From assembly GCF_030814435.1 (NCBI RefSeq), contig NZ_JAUSUW010000002.1:62001-126000 (forward strand): a stretch of 64,000 nt of DNA, written 5' to 3'. The notes beneath the pieces were generated by a model. That model was not told the DNA's origin. It saw only the letters and a list, made by a program, of their open reading frames with translations, and searched no databases. The position numbers and the translations under genes are program-made. The DNA comes from Peteryoungia aggregata LMG 23059 (lineage in GTDB: Bacteria > Pseudomonadota > Alphaproteobacteria > Rhizobiales > Rhizobiaceae). Shown here piece after piece: positions 52,891 to 61,843 of the stretch (position 1 is its first letter; every line of letters starts with the position of its first letter).

Positions 52891-54528
52891 TTGTTCAAGA
52901 CGCTTTTGAACTTCAGGCCAAGGATGCGCAGCGAGTGGCTGAGCGTGCTGACCGCAGTCTATCTCCTGCTTTTCATGAACGGGACGTTCTGGGCCAAATC
53001 ATCCGTCTATCTCAAGGGCGATGGCTTGACCCTGTTTGCCCTCGGGATCGGATTGCTGGCCGCCTTTATCGCGCTCATCGTGACGTTTTCGGCCAAATAC
53101 CTCATCAAGCCGGCCCTGATCCTCCTGATCTTCGCGGGTGTTGCCGGGGCCTGGTTCATGGACCGGTTCGGCATCATCATCGACGGTGAAATGATCCGCA
53201 ATGCCATGGAGACCAACCAGGCGGAGGCCGGACATCTGATCACATCCGCCTTCATCCTGCACATGGTTCTGTTCGGTATTCTGCCCTCGCTCTTCATCGC
53301 GGCAGTGGACATCGAGCACCGCCCGATCCTGAAGAAGGTGGCGGTCAACATGATGATCATCCTGCCCTGCCTCGTGGTGTTCGGGCTTGCCGGGCTTTCG
53401 AACAGCGGAACCTTCATCTTCAACATCCGCCAGCATCGGGACTGGTTCCGGACCCTGAACCCGGTTTTTCCGATGGCGAGCGCGGCCGGTTTCTTCATCG
53501 GTGAAAGCAAGGAGCAGACCATCGTTGTCCAACCCCTGGGCACCGATGCCAAGGTCGTGGAAGAGGCGGCAGCAGGCCATCGCAAGCCGCGTGTCACCGT
53601 CGTCGTGGTCGGCGAGACCGCACGGGCCATGAATTTTCAGCTCGGCGGCTATCAGCGAGAGACCAATCCGGAGCTTTCGAAGCGCGATATCGTCTATTTC
53701 ACGGATACGTCGAGCTGCGGCACAGCGACCGCAGTTTCGGTGCCGTGCATGTTCTCCGTCTTTGGCCGCACCGACTACTCCCACGCCAAGGCGATGGCAA
53801 CGGAGGACTTGATGGATGTGCTGGCCCATGCCGGGATCAAGACCGAATGGTGGGACAACAATACAGGCGACAAGCACGTGGCCGACCGGATCCGGAAAAC
53901 GGACTTCTTCAAGTCCAACGATCCTCGCTTTTGCTCCGGTGGAGAATGCCTGGACCAGATCCTGGTGGACGGTCTCGACACATGGCTCGACAAGGTCGAC
54001 GGCGATGCGGTTCTCGTTCTTCACCAACTCGGCAATCACGGGCCGGCCTACTATCTGCGCTATCCGTCGGAGTTCGGGAAATTCCTGCCCGATTGCCGCT
54101 CGGTGGATTTCGACACCTGCACGCCCGAGACGATCACCAATGCCTATGACAATGCCCTGCTCTACACTGACCACATCCTCTCGGAAGTGATCGACAAGCT
54201 GGGCTCCCATGGCGACCGGCTCGATACCGCCATGATCTACATGTCGGATCACGGAGAATCGCTCGGGGAAAACGGCCTTTATCTGCATGGGGCGCCCTAC
54301 CTGTTTGCACCGAAGGAGCAGACCCATGTTCCCTTCGTGCTCTGGACCTCACCGGGTCTTCGGCTGGCTACAGGGATCGACAAGCCATGCCTTTCGGCCA
54401 AGGCGGATGAACCGCACTCCCATGACAATCTCTTTCACAGCGTTCTGGGCCTCATGCGGGTGAAGACTTCGGTCTACGACCCCGCCCTGGACATCTTTGC
54501 GGCCTGCCGGAGCGGGGTATCCTCATGA
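52891..54528 (+). CDS. eptA: phosphoethanolamine-lipid A transferase (EptA-like)
   Basis: This inner-membrane enzyme transfers phosphoethanolamine from phosphatidylethanolamine to lipid A or core sugars, lowering surface charge and raising polymyxin resistance. The TTG start at 52891 is chosen because AAGGAAG lies just upstream, because it gives 545 residues (normal for EptA), and because it keeps the operator outside the gene. Five N-terminal TMs are followed by a periplasmic sulfatase-fold domain: metal ligand Glu in VVVGETARAMNF, the nucleophile Thr in SSCGTATAVSVPCMFS, and SDHGESLGENGLYLHG. It overlaps dgkA by ATGA. A second in-frame ATG at 52801 would bring the box into the gene. Confidence 0.9.
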   Translation: MFKTLLNFRPRMRSEWLSVLTAVYLLLFMNGTFWAKSSVYLKGDGLTLFALGIGLLAAFIALIVTFSAKYLIKPALILLIFAGVAGAWFMDRFGIIIDGEMIRNAMETNQAEAGHLITSAFILHMVLFGILPSLFIAAVDIEHRPILKKVAVNMMIILPCLVVFGLAGLSNSGTFIFNIRQHRDWFRTLNPVFPMASAAGFFIGESKEQTIVVQPLGTDAKVVEEAAAGHRKPRVTVVVVGETARAMNFQLGGYQRETNPELSKRDIVYFTDTSSCGTATAVSVPCMFSVFGRTDYSHAKAMATEDLMDVLAHAGIKTEWWDNNTGDKHVADRIRKTDFFKSNDPRFCSGGECLDQILVDGLDTWLDKVDGDAVLVLHQLGNHGPAYYLRYPSEFGKFLPDCRSVDFDTCTPETITNAYDNALLYTDHILSEVIDKLGSHGDRLDTAMIYMSDHGESLGENGLYLHGAPYLFAPKEQTHVPFVLWTSPGLRLATGIDKPCLSAKADEPHSHDNLFHSVLGLMRVKTSVYDPALDIFAACRSGVSS

Positions 54529-54914
54529 GGCAATCTCCGGAATTCGCCCCTCCCAAACGCGCCGGCCTGGCGCATCTGTGGGCGGCGACGGGATACTCGG
54601 CCGGTGGCCTGATCCGTCTTGCAAAAGAAGCCGCCTTCCGCCACGAGGCCGTGGCGGGCGTCGGCCTGATGGCTGCCTATGCGACCATGGACGTCACGGC
54701 GGCGATCCGGTTGTCCGCTGCGATCCTGTTCCTGGTGCTGGTCGCCATGGAGGCCGTGAATACGGCGATCGAGGAGATCATCAACCACATCTCGCCCGAG
54801 GTTTCGGACACGGCAAGACATGCAAAGGACCTGGGCTCGCTTGCAGTCTTCTGCCTGATCTCGGCCAATTCCATCCTGCTTCTCTATGCCCTCGCCGTGC
54901 ACCTCCAGGTTTGA
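54525..54914 (+). CDS. dgkA: diacylglycerol kinase
   Basis: This 129-residue three-helix membrane kinase has the family signature EAVNTAIEEIINHIS and ARHAKDLGSLAV. It phosphorylates diacylglycerol to phosphatidate. EptA releases diacylglycerol when it uses phosphatidylethanolamine, so an overlapping eptA-dgkA pair makes metabolic sense. The ATG lies inside the eptA stop (ATGA). It ends 64 nt before a bidirectional terminator. Confidence 0.92.
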   Translation: MRQSPEFAPPKRAGLAHLWAATGYSAGGLIRLAKEAAFRHEAVAGVGLMAAYATMDVTAAIRLSAAILFLVLVAMEAVNTAIEEIINHISPEVSDTARHAKDLGSLAVFCLISANSILLLYALAVHLQV

Positions 54915-54978
54915 CTGGGCTCGCCCCAAGGGCTGCCGAAAGGCAGGCTCTCCAGCTTACGGTCAGCAAGACAGAAAA

Positions 54979-55001
54979 GGACGCCGCAATCTGCGGCGTC
55001 C
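54979..55001. terminator. bidirectional intrinsic terminator
   Basis: GGACGCCGCA (54979-54988), loop ATC, TGCGGCGTCC (54992-55001): a perfect 10-bp stem flanked by AAAA on the left and TTTT on the right. It serves dgkA from the left and the cytochrome b561 gene from the right. Confidence 0.9.
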
Positions 55002-55025
55002 TTTTCCTGTTGCGGGCGATCGGGC

Positions 55026-55565
55026 TCAGAGAATATCGCCAGCCGCCGGTGCGCGCTTTCGGCCGGTGATCATGGCGAGAGCGAGGTTCTCATGGTGGCG
55101 GAGGCTGGCATGGATTACGCCTGCGACGTGCAGGGCAATCGCCACCAGCAGCAGTTCGGCCAGCGTTTCATGGGTTTCTTCCACCCATTCGACACCCCAA
55201 TAGGCGTCGGTCGTCTGCATCCAGCCGGTGAGCGCGATGCCACCGACTATGACCAGCAGCAGCATCACCATGGCCGCACCAAGCGGGTTGTGCCCCAGAT
55301 AGCGGGGCTCCCGATGGCGAACGACATCCCCGGCATAGAGCAGCGTTCGCTTCGGCGAGCGAATGAACTGGCTGAAGCGGGCGTATCGGGTGCCGGCGAT
55401 GCCGAGGACGAACCTCAGGCCGATCAACCCGGCTGCCGCATAGCCTGCCACTTCGTGCAGGCTCTGCAACTCGTCCGCCGTCAACCAGCACAAGGCCACA
55501 CTGCCCGCCAGGCTCCAGTGAAAGAACCGGACCGGACGATCCCAGACCTTGACTGTCGACGCCAT
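55026..55565 (-). CDS. cytochrome b561-family membrane protein
   Basis: This 179-residue integral membrane diheme cytochrome b has four hydrophobic segments. Probable heme histidines are in RFFHWSLAG, LHEVAGYAAAG and VAIALHVAGVIHASLRHHENL. Members pass electrons across the membrane, often to a small soluble partner. It follows the PepSY gene by 3 nt, so the two are coupled. Confidence 0.88.
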   Translation of the reverse strand: MASTVKVWDRPVRFFHWSLAGSVALCWLTADELQSLHEVAGYAAAGLIGLRFVLGIAGTRYARFSQFIRSPKRTLLYAGDVVRHREPRYLGHNPLGAAMVMLLLVIVGGIALTGWMQTTDAYWGVEWVEETHETLAELLLVAIALHVAGVIHASLRHHENLALAMITGRKRAPAAGDIL

Positions 55566-55568
55566 GGA

Positions 55569-55835
55569 TCAGTCCTCGATCTTCATGTCGATGGACTGGA
55601 AGGTCTGCGGGTTGAAATAGGCTTCGACCTTCTTGCCTTCGCCATTGATGGCATAGGCCTCGTAACAGCCGTCCTCGGTCTTGATCGAACGAACCTTCCA
55701 GCCTTCGCCCTCAAGCTTCGCCTGGAGCGCTTCGCGCGGCTGCCAGTCGGCCATGGCCACATTGCATTTTTCCGCAGCGAATGCGGTGCCGCTGAAGCCT
55801 GCTGCGAGGCTGAGAGCGATGATGATCTTGCGCAT
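55569..55835 (-). CDS. PepSY-domain periplasmic protein
   Basis: This 88-residue protein has a signal peptide (MRKIIIALSLAAGFSGTAFA-AE) and one PepSY domain (WQPREALQAKLEGEGWKVRSIKTEDGCYEAYAINGEGKKVEAYFNPQTFQSI). PepSY proteins beside cytochrome b561 genes are common, and a redox or regulatory role has been proposed. Its promoter region carries the shared box on the minus strand. Confidence 0.85.
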   Translation of the reverse strand: MRKIIIALSLAAGFSGTAFAAEKCNVAMADWQPREALQAKLEGEGWKVRSIKTEDGCYEAYAINGEGKKVEAYFNPQTFQSIDMKIED

Positions 55836-55883
55836 GGGATGTGCTCCTTTCCTGTTTTGGACACGCTTGGAAGATCAACGGGC

Positions 55884-55902
55884 AAGCTGACAGCCACCTG
55901 AA
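55884..55902 (-). promoter_or_regulatory. candidate response-regulator box upstream of the PepSY gene
   Basis: On the minus strand the site reads TTCAG-GTGG-CTGTCAG-CTT, identical to the eptA box except in the spacer. It ends 48 nt before the PepSY start codon. Confidence 0.6.
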
Positions 55903-55928
55903 GGCGCAGGGACACAGCTTGCGGGCGG

Positions 55929-55947
55929 TTCAGCAGCCTGTCAGTTT
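55929..55947 (+). promoter_or_regulatory. candidate response-regulator box upstream of the regulator gene
   Basis: TTCAG-CAGC-CTGTCAG-TTT on the plus strand, the third copy of the pattern. It ends 43 nt before the response-regulator ATG and may mediate autoregulation. Confidence 0.6.
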
Positions 55948-55990
55948 CAGATGCGATGAGGGAGCACGACTTCTGGATAGGGACTAATGC

Positions 55991-56659
55991 ATGCGGGTCT
56001 TGCTGGTGGAAGACGACGAGATACTGGGCGATGCGGTGAAGACGCATGTACACCGCCAGGGGCATGCCGTGGATTGGGCGCTTTCGCGCGACGAAGCCGA
56101 GGCAAGCCTTGCGGCCGCCACCTACGATCTTGTCCTTCTCGACCTGCGTCTGCCGGATGGCAGCGGGCTCGACATCCTCAACGCGCTCCGTGCCCGCCGC
56201 TGCGAAATGCCAGTCATCATCATGACCGCCCATGACCAGGTCTCGGACCGGATCGCAGGACTGAATGCAGGCGCCGACGATTACCTGGTGAAACCCGTCG
56301 ATCTCGGCGAATTGCAGGCACGCATCCACGCCGTGTCGCGGCGCTACGGAACGCACAAGCTCCCGGCGCTCACAGTCAAGGACCTCTCGATCTATCCGTC
56401 AGAGCGGCGGGTTGCCGGTGCGGACGGGGCAGAAATCCAGCTTTCTTCCCGCGAATGGGCGGTGCTCGACCGTCTCATCGCCCGCAAACGTGCAATCGTG
56501 TCCAAGGGACAGATCGAGGAGGCGCTCTACGCCTTTGGCGCGGAGGTCGAAAGCAACACGGTCGAGGTCTATGTCAGCCGGTTGCGCCGCAAGCTCGGCA
56601 AGGATGCCATAGAGACCGTCCGCGGTGTCGGTTACAGGATTTCATCTGATGCGAACTGA
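55991..56659 (+). CDS. OmpR-family response regulator (PmrA/QseB-like)
   Basis: This 222-residue regulator has an N-terminal receiver with the acidic pair in VEDDE, Asp51 in LVLLDLRLPDGSG, and Lys in DDYLVKPVDL. The C-terminal winged helix contains SSREWAVLDRLI and VEVYVSRLRRKLGKDAIETVRGVGYRI. It overlaps the kinase start by 11 nt. Three copies of a candidate binding box lie upstream of eptA, the PepSY gene and itself. Confidence 0.92.
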   Translation: MRVLLVEDDEILGDAVKTHVHRQGHAVDWALSRDEAEASLAAATYDLVLLDLRLPDGSGLDILNALRARRCEMPVIIMTAHDQVSDRIAGLNAGADDYLVKPVDLGELQARIHAVSRRYGTHKLPALTVKDLSIYPSERRVAGADGAEIQLSSREWAVLDRLIARKRAIVSKGQIEEALYAFGAEVESNTVEVYVSRLRRKLGKDAIETVRGVGYRISSDAN

Positions 56660-58004
56660 ACCCAGCAGCCTTGCAGGTCGGCTCGTCCTGTCGATTTCGA
56701 TCCTGCTCATCGTGTTCTGGACCGTCGGTGTCGGGCTCGCCATCCACGTGATGCGCTCCGAGTTCGACGAAGTCTTCGACAGCGCCTTGCAGGAAACCAC
56801 GGAACGGCTCGCCCCCCTCGTCGTCGACGACTATTTTCGCCGGGACGAGGGCACAGGGCCGAACCAGGTCGCCGCCCTCAACCCTGGCACGGCAGACGAA
56901 TACCTGACCTATCAGGTGCGCGACGCATCGGGACGCGTGCTTCTGCATTCGCACAATGTCGGCTCCGAACCCTATCCGGCGCCCTTGCGCCCCGGCTTCT
57001 GGAGTGACGAGGACCGCCGGATCTTCACCATAGCGACCGTCAGCGACAGCCTCTTCGTGCAGGTCGCGGATTCGCTCGCCCATCGTCGGGAGGCCACGCT
57101 CGAAAGCGCGCTGACCCTCTTGCTGCCGATCCTGCTGCTGCTGCCGCTCGGCATGTTTGCGACCCGTTGGATCGTCGTCAGGGCAACGAAACCCGTCAGT
57201 GACCTGCGTGACGAAATCAGCATGCGGGACGGGACCAATCTCGACCCCATCCCCCTTCAGGGCCTGCCGCGCGAAATTGCCTCGATTCCCGGCTCGGTCA
57301 ACACGCTTCTCGGTCGCCTCAAACACGCCTTGCAGGCCGAGCGGGACCTCGCCGCCAATAGCGCCCATGAGCTCAGGACACCGCTGGCCGGTGCCCTGGC
57401 GCAGATGGAGCTGCTGGCTGGTCAATTGACCCAGACGGAGGACAGGGCACGGGCAGAACGGGTGCTGGAGGCGCTCAGGCGCCTGTCGCTGATGCTGGAA
57501 AAGCTGCTGCAGCTGTCCCGCGCCGAAGCGGGGATCGGCCTTTCGCCGACGCCCGTCGATCTGGTCGGTCTCGTCGCGCTGCTGGTGGATGGCTTCCGCC
57601 GGTCCAATCCTGCCGCCATGGTCGAGGTGGAGCTGGCGCCGGGCCTCGGCAAGCTTCCCCGTGCGGTGGACCCCGACGCCTTCGCCATCGCCTTTAACAA
57701 TCTGCTCGAAAATGCCTTCCGCTATGGCATGCCAGATAGACCGATCACGGTCTCTCTGGGCGCGGACGGGCGCATTTCCGTGACCAATGCCGTATCAGGC
57801 CCGCTGGATCCTGACGTCGATACATACCGCGCTCGCTTCAAGCGGGGCCAGACGACCAAGCCCGGTTCGGGCCTTGGTCTTGCGATCGTCGACAAGCTGA
57901 TGGCACAGATGAACGGTCACATGAGCCTGCGGGTGCTGGCCATACCAGGGGAACCGAGGCGCTTTCAGTGCGAACTGTCCTTTGCGGGAGAACGCCGAGC
58001 CTGA
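56649..58004 (+). CDS. sensor histidine kinase (PmrB/QseC-like)
   Basis: The protein has 451 residues from the ATG at 56649. TM1 is near residues 13-37, a ~110-residue periplasmic sensor follows (2CSK_N type, SEFDEVFDSALQETTERLAPLV), and TM2 is near 150-172. A HAMP segment precedes the H-box AANSAHELRTPLAGALAQMELLAG. The ATPase has LLENAFRYGM and GSGLGLAIVDKLM. It is the partner of the overlapping response regulator. Stimulus unknown. PmrB and QseC homologues sense Fe3+, acid or catecholamines. Confidence 0.9.
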   Translation: MRTEPSSLAGRLVLSISILLIVFWTVGVGLAIHVMRSEFDEVFDSALQETTERLAPLVVDDYFRRDEGTGPNQVAALNPGTADEYLTYQVRDASGRVLLHSHNVGSEPYPAPLRPGFWSDEDRRIFTIATVSDSLFVQVADSLAHRREATLESALTLLLPILLLLPLGMFATRWIVVRATKPVSDLRDEISMRDGTNLDPIPLQGLPREIASIPGSVNTLLGRLKHALQAERDLAANSAHELRTPLAGALAQMELLAGQLTQTEDRARAERVLEALRRLSLMLEKLLQLSRAEAGIGLSPTPVDLVGLVALLVDGFRRSNPAAMVEVELAPGLGKLPRAVDPDAFAIAFNNLLENAFRYGMPDRPITVSLGADGRISVTNAVSGPLDPDVDTYRARFKRGQTTKPGSGLGLAIVDKLMAQMNGHMSLRVLAIPGEPRRFQCELSFAGERRA

Positions 58005-58148
58005 CGCCTGTGGCTCCTGCGCAGCCTGTGACTCACAATCACTCGGGAGGGCCTACCGGCCCCCTGCCTATGAAATTCCGATGCGGTGGATGCCTGGCGC
58101 CCTATGGTTCAATGTCGGTCGCCACGCCCCCGACGACAGAGCGGAGGT

Positions 58149-59777
58149 CTATCGTATCCTTCGCGCGACATCCTGAAGACTGAGAAACGCCTGATACCGA
58201 TGGGCATGGGTTTCAGCCACCCCGCCGCCCGCTGGCGCATAGACCGACGCCACGGACGAGAGCGCTTCCATGGCATTGCGAACATTGGGAAACGCTCCCG
58301 CAGCCACACTACCTAGGATGGCCGAACCGAGAAGAACGGGCTCGTCGGCGGCGGGCGCGATGACCGGTTTGCCACAGGCATCCGCCAGGATCTGCCGCAC
58401 CATCGAACTTGCGCCGGCACCGCCGCTGATCACCACGCGTTCGACAGATGCCCCCGCCTTCGCCTGGGTCTCGATGATCTGGCGTAGCCCGTATCCGATG
58501 CCGCAGAGACCGGCGACGTAGAGTGCGACAAGATTGTCGATATCCCGCTCCATGCCGAGGCCCGCGACAATCGCCCGAGCATGGGGATCGGCGAAAGGCG
58601 CCCGGTTTCCAAGAAACTCCGGCACGACATGCAGGCCATTGGCCAGCTCCACCACCTCTGAAGGCTTTGAAACCATCCCTGCCGCGACCTCGCCCACGAA
58701 GACAGGCAGTGACTTGCCCTGCAAGCGGGCCGCCTCCGTCGCGTCTCCGGCTGCCGGGTGAAAGGACAGCAACTGGTCGATCGCGGCACCGGCGGCACTC
58801 TGGCCACCCTCGTTCAGCCACATGCCCGGCACCATGGCCGAGTAGTAGGGTCCCCAGACGCCAGGCACGAAGACAGGCTCGACGGTGGAAGTCATGGTGC
58901 AAGACGACGTGCCGAAGACATAGGCGAGGTTCTCGGCCGGCTTGCCGCCGATCCCGACCGTGCCAATACCCCCGGCATGCGCATCGATCATGCCGGCCGC
59001 CACCGCCGTACCAGGCTTCAGACCCATGGCATTTGCGGCTTCGTCTGTCAGGCCACGACCCAGGCGCGTGCCGGGCTCGACGATCTCGGTGCCGATCCGG
59101 GCGAAGTTCTCGTTGGCCAGTTCACCAAGTCCGATCGCTTCAAAATAGCTCGCATCCCAGCGCGCCTCATGGGCCAGATAGGTCCATTTGCAGGTAACCG
59201 TGCAGGTCGAGCGGGAGAGGTCACCAGTCGACTTCCACGTCAGGAAATCAGCGAGGTCGAAGAACTGCCAGGCGGAGGCGAATGTCTCATGCCGGTTTTC
59301 CTTGAGCCAGAGGATCTTCGGCGTCTCCATCTCAGGCGAGATGCGTCCGCCGACATACCTCAGCACCTCATGGCCCATCGCGTTGATGCGCTCTGCCTGG
59401 CCAACGGCGCGGTGATCCATCCAGACGATGATGTCGCGTTCGGCCTTTTCCGAGGGCCCTACCGCCAACGGCTTGCCGCCCTCCCCCAGAACCACCAGCG
59501 AGCAGGTGGCGTCGAAGCCCAGCCCGACGACCTGCGCCGGATCGACACCGGCCGACGAAACCGCTTCGCGAATGATGGCGCAGACAGCGTTCCAGATCTC
59601 CGTGCTCGACTGTTCGACGATCGAGCCCGCCTCGCGAAACAGCGAGATATCACGTTTGGCCACCGACAGCATGTGACCGCTGAGGTCGAACAAGCCCGCA
59701 CGGGCGCTGCCCGTTCCAACATCGACGCCGATGACGTAACGCGGGGGTCCCTCGGGCGAAATGTCGGCTGGGTTCAT
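58149..59777 (-). CDS. D-ribulokinase (FGGY family)
   Basis: The protein has 542 residues from the ATG at 59777. A TTG at 59834, overlapping the dehydrogenase stop, is the alternative. The N-terminal motif is YVIGVDVGTGSARAGLFDLSG, and the substrate block VGLGFDATCSLVVL is typical of the FGGY pentulose-kinase branch. The C-terminal signature is VVISGGAGASSMVRQILAD. It phosphorylates D-ribulose, the product of the adjacent ribitol dehydrogenase, to feed the pentose phosphate pathway. It is the last gene of the ribitol operon. Confidence 0.88.
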   Translation of the reverse strand: MNPADISPEGPPRYVIGVDVGTGSARAGLFDLSGHMLSVAKRDISLFREAGSIVEQSSTEIWNAVCAIIREAVSSAGVDPAQVVGLGFDATCSLVVLGEGGKPLAVGPSEKAERDIIVWMDHRAVGQAERINAMGHEVLRYVGGRISPEMETPKILWLKENRHETFASAWQFFDLADFLTWKSTGDLSRSTCTVTCKWTYLAHEARWDASYFEAIGLGELANENFARIGTEIVEPGTRLGRGLTDEAANAMGLKPGTAVAAGMIDAHAGGIGTVGIGGKPAENLAYVFGTSSCTMTSTVEPVFVPGVWGPYYSAMVPGMWLNEGGQSAAGAAIDQLLSFHPAAGDATEAARLQGKSLPVFVGEVAAGMVSKPSEVVELANGLHVVPEFLGNRAPFADPHARAIVAGLGMERDIDNLVALYVAGLCGIGYGLRQIIETQAKAGASVERVVISGGAGASSMVRQILADACGKPVIAPAADEPVLLGSAILGSVAAGAFPNVRNAMEALSSVASVYAPAGGGVAETHAHRYQAFLSLQDVARRIR

Positions 59778-59830
59778 GATCTTATGCTCTGCTGTCGGCT
59801 GTTCATGGGCATGTTGGGGTCCGGCTGGCG

Positions 59831-60559
59831 TCAAAGATCGACGCTGTTGGGCAGGATCACCAGGTCTCGGATCGTCACGTTGCGCGGCCTCGACAGCATG
59901 AAGAGAACGGCCTCGGCCACCTCCTTCGGCTGCATGAGGCTTCCATTGGCGAGCGCTTCCTCCATCTTGGCCTTTGGCCAGTCATCAAGCAGTGCCGTCA
60001 CCACCGGTCCTGGCAGAACCGCACCAACACGCACGCCATGCGGAGCCACCTGGCGGCGGGTCGAATGGACGAAGGCTTGCACCGCGAATTTTGACGCCGT
60101 GTAGATTGGCTCCCAGACAACCGGAACAACGCCGGCGATCGAGCTCGTGAACAGGATATCGCCGGACTTCTGCGCGATCATGTGCGGCAGCACCGCATGC
60201 ACCGAGCGGAAGGCGGCATTGATGTTGAGATTGAGCATGCGATCCCAGGCATCCGGATCGCCTTCGGCCACAGGGCCGCCGATATAGGCTCCGGCATTGG
60301 CGTGAAAAATGTCCAGCCGACCGGTCCGCTCAAGGATCCGCGGCAGCATGCTCGAGACATCCGCGCCATCCAGCAGGTCGACGACCAGCGGGACTGCACG
60401 ATCACCGAGTTCCTTGCAGAGCGCCTCGAGCTTGTCCCCGGCGCGATCGACCAGCACAACCGTTGCGCCTTCGGCAAGCAGGGTGCGGGCGCATTCCAGG
60501 CCGATCCCCGAGGCTGCTCCGGTGATGGCCGCGACCTTGCCCTTCATCAGTTCTGTCAT
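59831..60559 (-). CDS. rbtD: ribitol 2-dehydrogenase (SDR family)
   Basis: This 242-residue short-chain dehydrogenase has TGAASGIG at residues 13-20, [20 protein letters not shown], the catalytic YTASK, and the C-terminus [31 protein letters not shown] and VILPNSVDL. These stretches are very similar to Klebsiella ribitol dehydrogenase as I recall it, which makes this assignment specific. It oxidises ribitol to D-ribulose with NAD. It lies 21 nt after the permease. Confidence 0.9.
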   Translation of the reverse strand: MTELMKGKVAAITGAASGIGLECARTLLAEGATVVLVDRAGDKLEALCKELGDRAVPLVVDLLDGADVSSMLPRILERTGRLDIFHANAGAYIGGPVAEGDPDAWDRMLNLNINAAFRSVHAVLPHMIAQKSGDILFTSSIAGVVPVVWEPIYTASKFAVQAFVHSTRRQVAPHGVRVGAVLPGPVVTALLDDWPKAKMEEALANGSLMQPKEVAEAVLFMLSRPRNVTIRDLVILPNSVDL

Positions 60560-60580
60560 ATCAAGTCTCCAGTCTTTGGA

Positions 60581-61843
60581 TCAGGCGCGGCCATGGCTGA
60601 CGCGCGAACGGCGGGCGAGCGAGTCGACGATGACGGCGATGGCGAGCACCGCCCCGGTGATCATGTAGCGGAGCGACGAGCTCAGGTTGAGGAGTGTCAG
60701 CCCGTTCGAGATCGCCTGGATGACGATAATGCCGAGGAGGGCGGAATAGGCGCTGCCGCGACCGCCGAAGAGGCTGGTGCCGCCGATGACGGCTGCCGCG
60801 ATGGCATTCAGGTTGACGTCGCCGGTACCGGCCTGCTGGCTCGACGATGCCAGGCGCGATGCCGACAGCGTGCCGCCGAGGGCTGCGAGCGTCGAGCAGA
60901 GCATGAAGGCGCTCATGTAGATGCGGCGAACATTGATGCCGGAGCGGCGGGCGGCTTCGCGGTTGCCACCGACAGCGAACATCGAGCGGCCCCACTGGGT
61001 TCTGGTCAGCGCATAGTTGAGGATGACGACGAGCGCCACGAACAGCCCGAACATCCACGGCACGCCGCGCCCCAGGTTCAGGTAGTAGACGGCGACCTGC
61101 AGGATGACGGTGAGAAGGGACGCCTTGACGATCAGGCTGCTCAGCGGCTGCGAGGACAGGTTCACTGCCTGGCGACGCGCCCGGATCACGAGGCCCGTGA
61201 CGATGATCACCGCACCCGGCATCAACGCCACCAGATGCGACAGCCAGTCCGGCATGACCAGGATCTGGCCGAAACGAACGAGCGGCGAGGCATAGGGCAG
61301 ATTGATGCTGCCCGTGGGGCCAAGGATGTACAGCTGCAAGCCAAGAAGCGCCAGAAGACCGGCAAGCGTCGCGACGAAGCTCGGCATACCGAGCCTGTTG
61401 TACAGCATCGCATAGAGCGCGCCCACGGCCGCCCCGGTGACCAGTGCGGCGCCAATGGCGAGCGGCAGCGAGATGCCGGAATTGACCCAGAGCACGCCGA
61501 TGATCGCTGACGCAAGGCCGCTCATCGATCCGACCGACAGGTCGATCTCGCCGAGGATCAGCACACAGACGATGCCGAGCGAGATGATGCCGACGGTGGC
61601 GCAGTCAAACAGCAGGTTCACCAGGTTGTTTGGTGCCAGGAAGATCGGGTTCAGGATGCTGAAGACCGTCGAGATGACAATCAGGCCGATGGCGACCGGC
61701 AGCATGCCGAGGTCGCCGGAGCGGACGCGGCTCACAAAGGCGCGGATCATGCCGCCGATGCCGTCGGCATGGCTGACACGCTCGTCGCTGCGGTCAAGCG
61801 CAAGGGAAGCGGGCTTGGTGTTGGGGGACATATCGGTGCTCAT
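60581..61843 (-). CDS. ribitol (sugar/polyol) ABC transporter permease
   Basis: This 420-residue inner-membrane protein of the XylH/RbsC family has about ten helices. Motifs include GIVCVLILGEIDLSVGSMSGLASAIIGVLW and NLNAIAAAVIGGTSLFGGRGSAYSALLGIIVIQAI. It begins 4 nt inside the ATPase gene, so the two are co-translated. The ribitol assignment comes from the neighbouring dehydrogenase and kinase. Confidence 0.88.
   Translation of the reverse strand: MSTDMSPNTKPASLALDRSDERVSHADGIGGMIRAFVSRVRSGDLGMLPVAIGLIVISTVFSILNPIFLAPNNLVNLLFDCATVGIISLGIVCVLILGEIDLSVGSMSGLASAIIGVLWVNSGISLPLAIGAALVTGAAVGALYAMLYNRLGMPSFVATLAGLLALLGLQLYILGPTGSINLPYASPLVRFGQILVMPDWLSHLVALMPGAVIIVTGLVIRARRQAVNLSSQPLSSLIVKASLLTVILQVAVYYLNLGRGVPWMFGLFVALVVILNYALTRTQWGRSMFAVGGNREAARRSGINVRRIYMSAFMLCSTLAALGGTLSASRLASSSQQAGTGDVNLNAIAAAVIGGTSLFGGRGSAYSALLGIIVIQAISNGLTLLNLSSSLRYMITGAVLAIAVIVDSLARRSRVSHGRA

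Noticed and set aside
58758..61510. Long plus-strand frames opposite the ribulokinase, dehydrogenase and permease
   Set aside because: Antisense shadows without motifs. The minus-strand genes have specific family signatures.
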